A stretch of 64,000 nt of DNA. Origin: Bacillota bacterium (GTDB taxonomy: Bacteria; Bacillota; Clostridia; Christensenellales; QAND01). The notes beneath the pieces are model-generated. The model did not search any database and was not told where the DNA came from. It saw only the letters and a list, made by a program, of their open reading frames with translations. Below are positions 49,715 to 58,390 of the stretch, piece after piece (within the stretch, counting starts at the first letter, position 1; each line of letters starts with the position of its first letter). The stretch spans positions 1 to 64,000 of the forward strand of contig QAND01000011.1 of NCBI GenBank assembly GCA_003150225.1. Direction: 5' to 3'. The translations under genes and the position numbers were made by a program.

Positions 49715-51130
49715 TTATTTTACAAATTTGATCCGGTCGGGATACACCTTCACGCCTAGCTCATCGGCGTACTTCTGGATCCCCTCATCCACAGCCGTCT
49801 GCTGGGCATCCTCATCTGCCAGGGGCTGTACGATGCTCTTCACCAAATCGTAGGGCAGATCCGCCTCATCGGTGCCATACAGCAGTTTCACGATATGAAC
49901 GCCAAAGTCAGACACCACGGGATCGCTGATCTGACCCGCCTCGGTAAGCTGTTGAGCAGCGTCCACAAAGGTCTCATCAAAGCCATATCCAGTGGGGGAA
50001 ATCAGGTATCCGGTAATGGAGCTGGCTCCCTGCTTCATCCCGGGATCCTCCCCATATTCCGCTAAAAGGGTGTCAAAATCCTCCCCCGCCTTTAACCTGG
50101 CCACCAAGTCCTGGGCTTTGGCCACGTTGCCGGCAGCCAGCTCATCCCGCCGGGCAAAATACTGGTTCTGCAGGGTCTCGATCCTGGCACTCTGCGCGGA
50201 GATGATGGCGTCTTTGTCGTCGATGATCTTCTGCTGGGCGGCCGCTTCCTCGGTATCCCCAGCGTCCTCCGCCGTTAGCTTGGCGGCCTCCGCTTCGCTC
50301 TTAGCGGTCTCAGCATCGCTCTTGGCGCTCTTCTCATCATCGATGGTCTCCTGAAGGGCCTCCAGCTCATCCTGCTGTTCCTCGGTAAAGGTGAACAGGA
50401 TATGCTTCACCAGCTGATATCCGCTGGCCTTGTGAAGGGTATAAGCGCCGATGAGGTCGCTGTCCCCGGTCACCACGCTCTCATAATAGGTTTCGCCGGT
50501 AATGGCGGCCTCCTTCTGGCTTTGAAGGTCCGTTTCGTACCGCGCCTTCACCTGCTCGTCGCTAGCGGTCACGTCCTTGGCCAGGGCATTCCCCAGCTTC
50601 TCCAGCTTAACCTGCTTATAGACTTCCTCCCGGTACTCCTGAAGGGTCATCCCGGTGTTTTCCAGGAAAAAGGCGTCCACCTGGGCGTCAATGTCCTCTC
50701 CTTCAGCCTGGGCATTTTCCTCGGCCGCCTCGGGGTCCTCGTCCTCCGTTAGCATGTACGCTTTGACAAACTCCACATACTGATCCACCGAAGCATCGGC
50801 CTCCGCGATCTCCTCCTCGCTAAGGGGCATGTCCCGGTCCACGATGATGGCGGCAACCTCCATCTGCATCAAATAATCCAGATAGTCCTCCAACATGGCG
50901 TCCATCTGCTCCCGGGTGGATTCCTCCATGGTCTCGTCCATTAGATCGATGCTATATCCCATAGAGGTAAAATAATCGGTAACGGTATCATAGACCTGCT
51001 GTTTTGTATAGGTCACATCCCCTACCTGTAGCACAATCTGAGCCATGTCCTTTTCTCGGTTGACCTGGCAGCCTGCCAGCATCAGCACCAGCATCCCAAG
51101 GGCCAATAGAAGCGCAAGGGTCTTTTTCAT
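49715..51130 (-). CDS. PrsA-like parvulin foldase lipoprotein with coiled-coil insert
   Basis: Extracytoplasmic peptidyl-prolyl isomerase/foldase. The 471-residue protein has a lipoprotein signal with lipobox LAGC (Cys21), a SurA/PrsA-like N-domain (30-230) and a parvulin domain from VKHILF (241) to FGVHIVKLL (about 417). Between its first strand and the rest, residues about 249-334, lies a Glu/Ala/Lys-rich predicted coiled coil. The domain end (TEAGQISDPVVSDFGVHIVK) is normal. It has its own promoter downstream of mfd. Confidence 0.88.
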   Translation of the reverse strand: MKKTLALLLALGMLVLMLAGCQVNREKDMAQIVLQVGDVTYTKQQVYDTVTDYFTSMGYSIDLMDETMEESTREQMDAMLEDYLDYLMQMEVAAIIVDRDMPLSEEEIAEADASVDQYVEFVKAYMLTEDEDPEAAEENAQAEGEDIDAQVDAFFLENTGMTLQEYREEVYKQVKLEKLGNALAKDVTASDEQVKARYETDLQSQKEAAITGETYYESVVTGDSDLIGAYTLHKASGYQLVKHILFTFTEEQQDELEALQETIDDEKSAKSDAETAKSEAEAAKLTAEDAGDTEEAAAQQKIIDDKDAIISAQSARIETLQNQYFARRDELAAGNVAKAQDLVARLKAGEDFDTLLAEYGEDPGMKQGASSITGYLISPTGYGFDETFVDAAQQLTEAGQISDPVVSDFGVHIVKLLYGTDEADLPYDLVKSIVQPLADEDAQQTAVDEGIQKYADELGVKVYPDRIKFVK

Positions 51131-51144
51131 TCGGTACCTCCTAG

Positions 51145-51169
51145 ACGGCGGTCTTTTCTAAGCCGCCGT
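51145..51169 (-). other. Leader hairpin before the PrsA-like gene
   Basis: ACGGCGG pairs perfectly with CCGCCGT around an 11-base loop, ending right before the AGGAGGT ribosome binding site. It may affect translation or stability. Confidence 0.55.
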
Positions 51170-51180
51170 AAATACAAGTT

Positions 51181-51209
51181 ATTATATCCTGTCCATGTGA
51201 CGAAATCAA
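51181..51209 (-). promoter_or_regulatory. Promoter of the PrsA-like gene
   Basis: On the minus strand TTGATT (51209-51204), 17 bases and a perfect TATAAT (51186-51181) lie just past the mfd stop. Confidence 0.8.
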
Positions 51210-51246
51210 ATCGGCAATGTGAGCGGACGGTGTCCATGGTTTGAGG

Positions 51247-54200
51247 CTACGCGGGAAGGGCGGACAGAAACTCCATCGTCTTTTTCAGCATCTTTCCATC
51301 GGTGGCGTTTTTCTCCGTGAGGATCAAACCAATGGGATTGGTGTTCTTAAGAGTAGCCCCTTTCCCATACTCTTCCACCGCCTGAATTAGAGCAGCTCCG
51401 TCCACCTGGGCCGTGGATGCGAACTTCATACGGCACTCTCCCCGGCGGATGGCGGCTGTAGCAACGCCATGCTGGATGCACAGCGCTTTCAGTTCCGCCA
51501 CCTCTATGAGATTCTCTACCGGACCGGGAAGGGCCCCATAGCGGTCCACCAAGGACTCCCGTACATCATTGGCGCCCGCCTGGTCCAGGATGGCGGCAAT
51601 CCGCTTATATGCCGCCACCTTCTGCTCGGTGTTGCCAATGTACTCCGTTGGAATAAAGGCGGGCAGGCTGGTCTCCACCGACGCATCGGCCTCCGGCTGA
51701 TCCGGTTCTCCCTTTACCTCTCGAATGGCATCGGCCAACAGCTTACAATAGGTGTCGTAGCCCACCTGCGCCATATGCCCGTGCTGCTCCGGCCCCAGGA
51801 GATTGCCGGCACCCCGGATCTCCAAATCCCGCATGGCGATCTTATAGCCGCTGCCCAGCTCGGTGAATTCGCTGATGGCATAAAGCCGCTTCTGGGCCGT
51901 CTCGTTCATGACTCGCTGGCCGTTATAGGTCAAATAGCAGTACCCTGGGCGGCTGCTCCGGCCCACCCGGCCCCGCAGCTGATACAGCTGGGCCAAGCCC
52001 AGCCGGTCGGCATCCACAATAAAGATGGTGTTGGCAGTTGGAATATCCAGCCCCGACTCGATGATGGTGCTGCACACCAGCACATCCACCTCCTGGTTGT
52101 AAAAGGCCATCATCGCTTTCTCCAATGGGAGTTCCCCCATTTGGCCATGGGCCATGCCAATTCGAGCCTCGGGCACCAATTCCCGCACTGATGACACAAA
52201 CCGCTCCATGGTGCCCACATTGTTGTAAAGGATGTAGGTTTGCCCATTTCGATTGATCTCTCGCAGAATTGCCTGGCGCAATAATTCTCCCTCATAGGGG
52301 GCCACATAGGTGGTGACGGGGCTTCGATCCCCGATAGGGGTATGGATCACCGACATATCCCGGATGCCGATGAGGGACATTTCCAGGGTCCGGGGGATGG
52401 GGGTAGCCGTGAGGGTAAGCACATCCACCGTCTTTTTCATGTTCTTGATGGTATCCTTGTGCGCTACCCCAAACCGATGTTCCTCGTCGATGATGAGCAA
52501 GCCCAGATCCCGGGGACGCACGTCCCGGCTCAGCAGCCTATGGGTGCCGATGAGGATATCCACCTCTCCCGACTGAAACCGCGTGAGCACATCCTCCTGC
52601 TCCTTTTTGCTCCGAAAACGGGAAAGCACATCCACCGTAATGGGGTAGCCCTCGCACCGGGCCGAGAAGGTAGCGTAGTGCTGCTGCGCCAGAATGGTGG
52701 TGGGCACCAATACCAGCACCTGTTTGGCGTCCATCACCGCCTTAAAAGCAGCACGGATGGCCACCTCGGTCTTGCCATAGCCCACATCCCCGCATAAAAG
52801 ACGATCCATGATACGAGGGCTTTCCATATCCCGTTTGATCTCCTCGATGCTCTGCTGCTGGCCCTCGGTTTCATCAAAGGGGAAAGCGGACTCGAACTCC
52901 TTCTGCCACAGGGTATCCTCCGAAAAGGCGTGACCCCGGCTGGCCTGCCGCTGGGCATACATGGCTACCAAATCAAAAGCCAGTTCCCGGACCCCTTTTC
53001 GCACCTTCTGCTTGGCCCGTTCCCATTCAGCACCGCCGATACGGCTCAGCTTAGGCTTGGCTTCATCGGACCCGATGTACCGGGTGACCCGGTTGAGCTG
53101 GTCGGCCGGAATATAGAGCTTATCCCCATCCCGATACTCGATGAGCATGAAATCCTTCTGGACCCCCGCCACCGGAATGGAGGTCAGTCCACGATAGATG
53201 CCGATGCCATGGATATCATGAACGGCATAGTCCCCTTCCTTGAGGTCAAAGGCCTCGGGAGCCGCTTCCTTTCGCTTCCGCTGGGGCGCTCGGCCCTGGC
53301 GGAAGATTTCGGCCTCGGAATACAGGATAAACCGGCCATCGGTATATTCAAATCCGGCGCCAATGGGATAGGGGGTGATGACCACCTCTCCCGGTTTCAG
53401 ATCCCGGTTCAGGTCCCGGATACAGGCGCAGTCCACCCCCTTATCCAAAAGGGTTTGGTACAGGGCCTCGCAGCGCTTTTCATTTCCCAGGGCGATAGCG
53501 GTGGTATAGCCGCCCTTTTTGCGGTATTTCAACTCGTCGGCTAACAGGTCCAGCCGCCCCATAAAGGGCGTGATGGACCTGCAGGCCAGGGAGAACACAT
53601 GGCCTCTGGCCCGGCGCTGTACCATGGTGGTGAACTGCACCTTTACCTGGGGCGCCGAGAGAAGCTCTCCATAGGCGGCCAGCTGATGGGAAAGAGCATC
53701 ATAGGCATCAGGCCCCAGATGCGTTACAGTATCCTGAAGATCCTCATCGGAAAGGGCGGCCGCCTCCTTCATCTGGGCGGGCTCATCCAGCAAAAGGATG
53801 CCGTTCTCCCCCAGATAATCCACGGCGCAGGTTCTCCCCGATACGTAAGGCACCACCTCAGCGGCATAACCGAGATTATCCCCTCGCAGTTCCTCCATCC
53901 GCTCTTGCAGCCGGGGACTTGGATTGTGTTTTTGCTCTCGCTCCATGATGAACAGGGCATCCCGCACCATCCGGGCGTCCATAGGGGTTTCCACACAAGG
54001 GGCGATAGTCACCCCGTCCTGTGGCGCAAGGCTCCGCTGAGACATAGGATCCATGGTCTTGATGGAATCCACCTCGTCCCCAAAAAAGTCCAATCGGTAG
54101 GCGCCCATGGGCGTGCACACATCCAGAATACCGCCCCGTAGGGAGAATTCCCCCAGGGCGGAAACCGCCTCCTCCCGGTGGTAGCCGCCCTGAACCAACC

Positions 54201-54666
54201 GACGGATGAGGTCGTCCATGGCAAGGGTGGCCCCCTTATGGACGGTGATCTGTGATTTGCAAAAGACCGATCGAGGAGAAAGGCAGGCCCGAGCGCCATC
54301 CACCCCTGCCAGCACAAGGCAGGGCTCTCCTCCCGCTAAAGCGGTAAGGGCTTGAATCCGCAGAGCCCTTTGCTCCCGGCTGTCCACCGCCCGGGTAAAA
54401 CTGAAGGCCCGGGCAGGCAGAAAATAGGTCTCTCCCGGCAGCACTGGGGACATGGCCGCGTACAGCCGCTGCGCCATGTAATCATTGGGGCAGATCAAAA
54501 GCATAGGCCGCTTCTGCTCCAAATAGGTGGTGATCACCAGAGGGATTTTGCTGATTTCGGGCATGCCGAAAACGGAGAGGGGTTCGCCGCCCCCCCTCCT
54601 TATGGCATCCTGTATCCCCGCGTACTCCGGACTTCTCCGGATGGGGTCTAAGATTCTATGATTCAT
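51247..54666 (-). CDS. mfd: Transcription-repair coupling factor Mfd
   Basis: Releases stalled RNA polymerase and recruits UvrA. The 1139-residue protein has the UvrB-like N-terminus, the polymerase-interaction region, the translocase with Walker A LLCGDVGYGKTEVA and box II IIDEEHRFG, the TRG region and the C-terminal autoinhibitory domain. Its ATG overlaps the end of pth by 11 bases. The pth-mfd order is conserved in Firmicutes. Confidence 0.98.
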   Translation of the reverse strand: MNHRILDPIRRSPEYAGIQDAIRRGGGEPLSVFGMPEISKIPLVITTYLEQKRPMLLICPNDYMAQRLYAAMSPVLPGETYFLPARAFSFTRAVDSREQRALRIQALTALAGGEPCLVLAGVDGARACLSPRSVFCKSQITVHKGATLAMDDLIRRLVQGGYHREEAVSALGEFSLRGGILDVCTPMGAYRLDFFGDEVDSIKTMDPMSQRSLAPQDGVTIAPCVETPMDARMVRDALFIMEREQKHNPSPRLQERMEELRGDNLGYAAEVVPYVSGRTCAVDYLGENGILLLDEPAQMKEAAALSDEDLQDTVTHLGPDAYDALSHQLAAYGELLSAPQVKVQFTTMVQRRARGHVFSLACRSITPFMGRLDLLADELKYRKKGGYTTAIALGNEKRCEALYQTLLDKGVDCACIRDLNRDLKPGEVVITPYPIGAGFEYTDGRFILYSEAEIFRQGRAPQRKRKEAAPEAFDLKEGDYAVHDIHGIGIYRGLTSIPVAGVQKDFMLIEYRDGDKLYIPADQLNRVTRYIGSDEAKPKLSRIGGAEWERAKQKVRKGVRELAFDLVAMYAQRQASRGHAFSEDTLWQKEFESAFPFDETEGQQQSIEEIKRDMESPRIMDRLLCGDVGYGKTEVAIRAAFKAVMDAKQVLVLVPTTILAQQHYATFSARCEGYPITVDVLSRFRSKKEQEDVLTRFQSGEVDILIGTHRLLSRDVRPRDLGLLIIDEEHRFGVAHKDTIKNMKKTVDVLTLTATPIPRTLEMSLIGIRDMSVIHTPIGDRSPVTTYVAPYEGELLRQAILREINRNGQTYILYNNVGTMERFVSSVRELVPEARIGMAHGQMGELPLEKAMMAFYNQEVDVLVCSTIIESGLDIPTANTIFIVDADRLGLAQLYQLRGRVGRSSRPGYCYLTYNGQRVMNETAQKRLYAISEFTELGSGYKIAMRDLEIRGAGNLLGPEQHGHMAQVGYDTYCKLLADAIREVKGEPDQPEADASVETSLPAFIPTEYIGNTEQKVAAYKRIAAILDQAGANDVRESLVDRYGALPGPVENLIEVAELKALCIQHGVATAAIRRGECRMKFASTAQVDGAALIQAVEEYGKGATLKNTNPIGLILTEKNATDGKMLKKTMEFLSALPA

Positions 54667-55264
54667 GGGTGTTCTCAGCCTGTTCCTCCTTCTTTAAACG
54701 TCCCTTATGATTATACCGCTGTTGGGTGGTTTCCAGACCATGCTCAAGAAGGCAAATGGCCGCCTCAGCGCCTTTCTTTACCCCTTGCTGAAAGGCCTCT
54801 CCATTTTCTCCGCACGGACGGCTTAAAACGTAGTCCGCCAGATCCCACTGGGGAGGCGGGCTGCCCGCGCCGATTCGAATTCGGTAGAAAGCCTGAGTAC
54901 CGATCTCCTGGATGATGCTCCGCATCCCGTTATGGGTACCGGCGCTGCCATGGTCCCGCACCCGAACGGCGCCGGGCGGAAGATCGATATCGTCATACAG
55001 CACCAGGATATCCATACTGTCTACCTTATAGTAGGCCGCCAGATCCAGGACGCACTTTCCGCTGAGGTTCATATAGGTTTGGGGCTTTACCAGCATCACA
55101 CGGCTATTCCCCACCCACCCCTCGGCGGTATAGGCTTCCCGATGACGCCGAAAAGACGGAAACCTCAGCTGTTTTGCCATCTCATCCAATGCAAGAAACC
55201 CCGCGTTATGCAAGGTATGCTCGTATTGCTGCCCGGGATTCCCCAGGCCAAATACCAATTTCAT
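54656..55264 (-). CDS. pth: Peptidyl-tRNA hydrolase
   Basis: Recycles peptidyl-tRNAs that drop off ribosomes. The 202-residue protein has GLGNPGQQYEHTLHNAGFLA with the catalytic His, the motif YDDIDLPPGAVRVR with its Asp, and GSAGTHNGMRSIIQEIG. It starts one base after the glmU stop and overlaps mfd. The spoVC/pth position beside mfd matches Bacillus. Confidence 0.97.
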   Translation of the reverse strand: MKLVFGLGNPGQQYEHTLHNAGFLALDEMAKQLRFPSFRRHREAYTAEGWVGNSRVMLVKPQTYMNLSGKCVLDLAAYYKVDSMDILVLYDDIDLPPGAVRVRDHGSAGTHNGMRSIIQEIGTQAFYRIRIGAGSPPPQWDLADYVLSRPCGENGEAFQQGVKKGAEAAICLLEHGLETTQQRYNHKGRLKKEEQAENTHES

Positions 55265-55265
55265 C

Positions 55266-56651
55266 TCAATAGACCTCGCGAAGCGCGCCCTTTTTCCGCT
55301 TTTCGTCGGCCCAGTCCTCCTTGATATACTGCTGGCTGCGGCCCACAGAAAGAGCTCCCGCCGGAACCTCTCCCACCACCGTGGTACCCGCCGCTACATA
55401 GGCGCCGTCTCCCACGGTGCAGGGAGCCACCAGGTTTACATTACAGCCGATAAACACGCCGTCTCCCACGGTAGTCTGGTATTTCTTTAGGCCATCATAG
55501 TTGGCAAAGATGGTTCCGCAAGCGATGTTGCAATGGGCGCCCACATCGGCGTCCCCCACATAGGTCAAGTGGGGCAGCTTGGTTCCTTCCCCGATTCTGG
55601 CCTTCTTGATCTCCACAAAATCCCCGATGTGCACGCCATCCTCCACCACGGTAGCAGGACGAAGATAGGCAAAGGGGCCGATGGTCACATCGTTGCCCAC
55701 GGTGCTGTCCATGATCACGCTGTCCCGGATATGGCACCGGTCGCCCACGGTAGAGCCGTCAATCACGGTACCGGATTCGATGACGCAGTCGGCTCCAATA
55801 GCGCTCTTCCCACGGATATGGCAGCCGGGATATAGGATGGTATCCTGGCCGATAACGGCCCCGTCCTCGATGTAGGTATGGTCGGGATCCATCATAATTA
55901 CCCCACCCACAAGATACTCATGATTGATGCGCCGGCGCATGATGGCCTCGGCGGCAGCTAGCTGGGCCTTATCGTTGACGCCGGAGCACTGCTGCGCGTC
56001 CACCAATAGCCCGCCCACTCGACCGGTCGCCGCCAGCATGGCGATACAGTCGGTGAGATAGTATTCCCCCTGGGCGTTGTCACAGGAGAGCTGTCCCAGA
56101 CAGCGCAGAAGACTTTCAATGCGGAAGCAGTATACCGAGGAATTCACCTCCCGAATGGCCTTTTCCTCCTGGTTGGCGTCCTTTTCCTCTACGATGCGCA
56201 GGATACTGCCGGTAGTATCCCGGATCACCCGGCCGTAGCCCGTGGGATCATCGGGTTCACTGGTCAGTACCACGGCGTCCAACCGTTCCTCCTTACACAT
56301 GGCATATAGCTGCCGGAGGGTGTCGGCCATAAGAAGGGGCATATCCCCCGCGAGCACTACTGCGTATCCGGATTTCCCACTCAGGTAGGGCTCCGCCATC
56401 ATCACCGCATGGCCCGTTCCTTTCTGCTCTGCCTGAACCGCAAAATCCGCCCGGTCCCCCAGATGCTCCATAATGGCTTCTCTGCCTACGCCCACCACCA
56501 CTACGGGTTTATTTCCAGTAGCATCCTGGGCAGCGGCCACAACCCGGTCAATCATGGGTTTGCCGCAGACGGTGTGCAACACCTTGGGCCGGTTGGACTT
56601 CATCCGCTTACCATGTCCTGCCGCCATTACAATCGCCATCATATGTTCCAT
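55266..56651 (-). CDS. glmU: Bifunctional GlmU, UDP-GlcNAc synthesis
   Basis: Acetylates glucosamine-1-phosphate and transfers uridylyl to give UDP-GlcNAc, the wall precursor. The 461-residue protein has the N-terminal pyrophosphorylase with AAGHGKRMKSNRPKVLH and VVLAGDMPLL, and a C-terminal left-handed beta-helix acetyltransferase. The ATG at 56651 is chosen for GGAG ten bases upstream; an ATG three codons later is possible. It opens the glmU-pth-mfd unit. In Bacillus prs follows glmU; here prs is about 6 kb away. Confidence 0.96.
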   Translation of the reverse strand: MEHMMAIVMAAGHGKRMKSNRPKVLHTVCGKPMIDRVVAAAQDATGNKPVVVVGVGREAIMEHLGDRADFAVQAEQKGTGHAVMMAEPYLSGKSGYAVVLAGDMPLLMADTLRQLYAMCKEERLDAVVLTSEPDDPTGYGRVIRDTTGSILRIVEEKDANQEEKAIREVNSSVYCFRIESLLRCLGQLSCDNAQGEYYLTDCIAMLAATGRVGGLLVDAQQCSGVNDKAQLAAAEAIMRRRINHEYLVGGVIMMDPDHTYIEDGAVIGQDTILYPGCHIRGKSAIGADCVIESGTVIDGSTVGDRCHIRDSVIMDSTVGNDVTIGPFAYLRPATVVEDGVHIGDFVEIKKARIGEGTKLPHLTYVGDADVGAHCNIACGTIFANYDGLKKYQTTVGDGVFIGCNVNLVAPCTVGDGAYVAAGTTVVGEVPAGALSVGRSQQYIKEDWADEKRKKGALREVY

Positions 56652-56688
56652 GGGTTTCCCACTCCAATACATAAGGATTCATCATAAG

Positions 56689-56718
56689 ATTGTATGCGCT
56701 GAGCCCGCACCTTGTCAA
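56689..56718 (-). promoter_or_regulatory. Promoter of glmU-pth-mfd
   Basis: On the minus strand TTGACA (56718-56713), 18 bases and TACAAT (56694-56689), 38 bases before glmU. The rest of the 272-base divergent region to murC holds a 7-bp GCGGCCG/CGGCCGC hairpin (56731-56755) and no gene. Confidence 0.75.
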
Positions 56719-56862
56719 CCCAACAGACACGCGGCCGGATCCCCGCTGCGGCCGCCCAGGAGGGCGCTGACATGCCGCAAGGATAGCGGCTGGAGGATCG
56801 TTTGGTAACGAACAAAACACCCTGTACATCAAAGCATGCCGATGGACCCGGGCACTGCCCGG

Positions 56863-56892
56863 TTGATTTCCTGGACGCCTCTGCCGTATAAT
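56863..56892 (+). promoter_or_regulatory. murC promoter
   Basis: TTGATT (56863-56868), 18 bases and a perfect TATAAT (56887-56892) lie 31 bases before murC. Confidence 0.75.
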
Positions 56893-56923
56893 AGAATGAC
56901 ATCAGTAGATTGGAGAGATCGTT

Positions 56924-58303
56924 ATGCCCAACATCTTTGATCACCAGGGAAAACGGGTGCATATCATCGGCATCTGCGGAGCCAGCCTCTGTGGGGTTGC
57001 GGATATCCTCAAGGAAAATGGTTTTACCGTCACCGGATCCGATATGAAAACCACCATCTTTACCCCCTACGTGGATCGTATCGGCGTGCCCTATACCATC
57101 GGCCACAGCGAAGAGAATGTGGCGGGAGCGGACTTTGTGGTTCACAGCGCTGCCGTTCCTGAAACCAACGTGGAATTGGCCTATGCTCGGGCTCATGGCA
57201 TTCCGGTACTGGAGCGTTCCGAGTGCGTTGGTCAGATCTTTGACCGGTACCAAAACAGCATCAGCGTAGCAGGCTGCCATGGAAAGACCACCATCTCCTC
57301 CCTTTTGGGCCTCATGCTTCTGCGAGGTGGCATGGATCCCACTATCCATGTAGGCGGCGTGCTCCATTATCTGGAGGATAGCGGCACTCGGGTTGGCAAC
57401 AGCGATATCATGGTGTTGGAATCCTGCGAATACATGAACAGCTTTTATCACTTTAAGCCCCATATCGCCGTTCTCAACAACGTGGATGACGACCATCTGG
57501 ACTTTTTTAAGGACATGAGCGACGTCTATCATTCCTTTGCCACCTTTGTGGACGGCATGGATCCGGATGGCGTCATCTTTGGCTGTATTGACGATCCCCA
57601 GGTGGTTAAGCTCATGGAGCAGTCCGGCCGAAAGACGGTTTCCTTCGGCCTCTCCGGTGGGGATTATACCGCCAAGGATATTGAATACGATGAGGTTGGC
57701 TGCGCTGCCTTCACCCCTGTTCGCCGAGGGGAGGCTTTGCCCCGGGTCAAGATCCATCTGCCGGGGGATTACAACGTGGCCAATGCTTTGGGCGCTCTTG
57801 CCGTAGCCGACTATCTGGGCTGCAGCTATGACGCCATCACCCAGTCCCTGGAAGAATACGAAGCCGCCGAGCGGCGGTTTGAGTTCCATGGCGAGCTGGA
57901 TGGCGTAAAGGTGTACCACGATTTTGCCCATCATCCCAGCGCTGTCAAAGCCTGCATGCGGGCCGCCAAGATGTTCCATTACAATAAATTATGGGCCGTT
58001 TTCCAATGCAACTCCTACTCCCGGGCCTACAAACTCTTTGACCGGTTTGTGGAAGCTTTTGACCCTGCCGATACCGTCATCATATCGGAGATTTTCCCGG
58101 GACGGGAAACCGATACCGGGCTGGTCAACGGCCAGCAAATGGCCGATGCCATCACCGCTCGGGGAGGCGAGGGCATCTATATCCCGGATTTTACCGATAT
58201 CGGGAAATACCTACAGGCCCATTGGCATCCTGGAGATATGGTTCTCATGGTGGGTTCCGGGGATATCAACGCTCATGTATGGAAGATCCTGAAAAAGTAT
58301 TGA
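56924..58303 (+). CDS. murC: UDP-N-acetylmuramate--L-alanine ligase, clostridial variant
   Basis: Adds L-Ala to UDP-MurNAc in peptidoglycan synthesis. The 459-residue Mur ligase has an N-terminal Rossmann domain (HIIGICGASLCGVADIL), the ATP loop AGCHGKTTISS where most MurC have GTHGKTT, the ESCEYMNSF and NNVDDDHLDFF metal/substrate motifs and a C-terminal ligase domain. The ESCEY and HLDFF forms match a clostridial MurC subgroup. It is a single-gene unit; a specialised paralogue cannot be excluded. Confidence 0.9.
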   Translation: MPNIFDHQGKRVHIIGICGASLCGVADILKENGFTVTGSDMKTTIFTPYVDRIGVPYTIGHSEENVAGADFVVHSAAVPETNVELAYARAHGIPVLERSECVGQIFDRYQNSISVAGCHGKTTISSLLGLMLLRGGMDPTIHVGGVLHYLEDSGTRVGNSDIMVLESCEYMNSFYHFKPHIAVLNNVDDDHLDFFKDMSDVYHSFATFVDGMDPDGVIFGCIDDPQVVKLMEQSGRKTVSFGLSGGDYTAKDIEYDEVGCAAFTPVRRGEALPRVKIHLPGDYNVANALGALAVADYLGCSYDAITQSLEEYEAAERRFEFHGELDGVKVYHDFAHHPSAVKACMRAAKMFHYNKLWAVFQCNSYSRAYKLFDRFVEAFDPADTVIISEIFPGRETDTGLVNGQQMADAITARGGEGIYIPDFTDIGKYLQAHWHPGDMVLMVGSGDINAHVWKILKKY

Positions 58304-58307
58304 TTTT

Positions 58308-58340
58308 AAAAAAACGCTTGGTACATCCAAGCGTTTTTTT
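58308..58340 (+). terminator. murC terminator
   Basis: ACGCTTGG pairs with CCAAGCGT around TACAT, flanked by A7 and T7. It begins five bases past the stop and can act both ways. Confidence 0.95.
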
Positions 58341-58350
58341 ATTCAAAAAC

Positions 58351-58383
58351 AAAAAAAGCCTGCGGCAGACCGCAGGCTTTTTT
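58351..58383 (-). terminator. Terminator of the dockerin-cohesin operon
   Basis: AAAAAAAGCCTGCG pairs with CGCAGGCTTTTTT around GCAGAC and ends in seven U on the minus strand, just past the cohesin gene. It stands back to back with the murC terminator. Confidence 0.93.
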
Positions 58384-58390
58384 ACTATAG

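Noticed and set aside
56731-56755. GCGGCCG/CGGCCGC hairpin between glmU and murC as a terminator
   Set aside because: There is no U-run on either side and no gene ends here; both neighbours diverge from this region.
56639-57979. 446-codon minus-strand frame opposite murC
   Set aside because: murC on the plus strand has all Mur ligase motifs, a promoter, a ribosome binding site and a terminator; the antisense product matches nothing.
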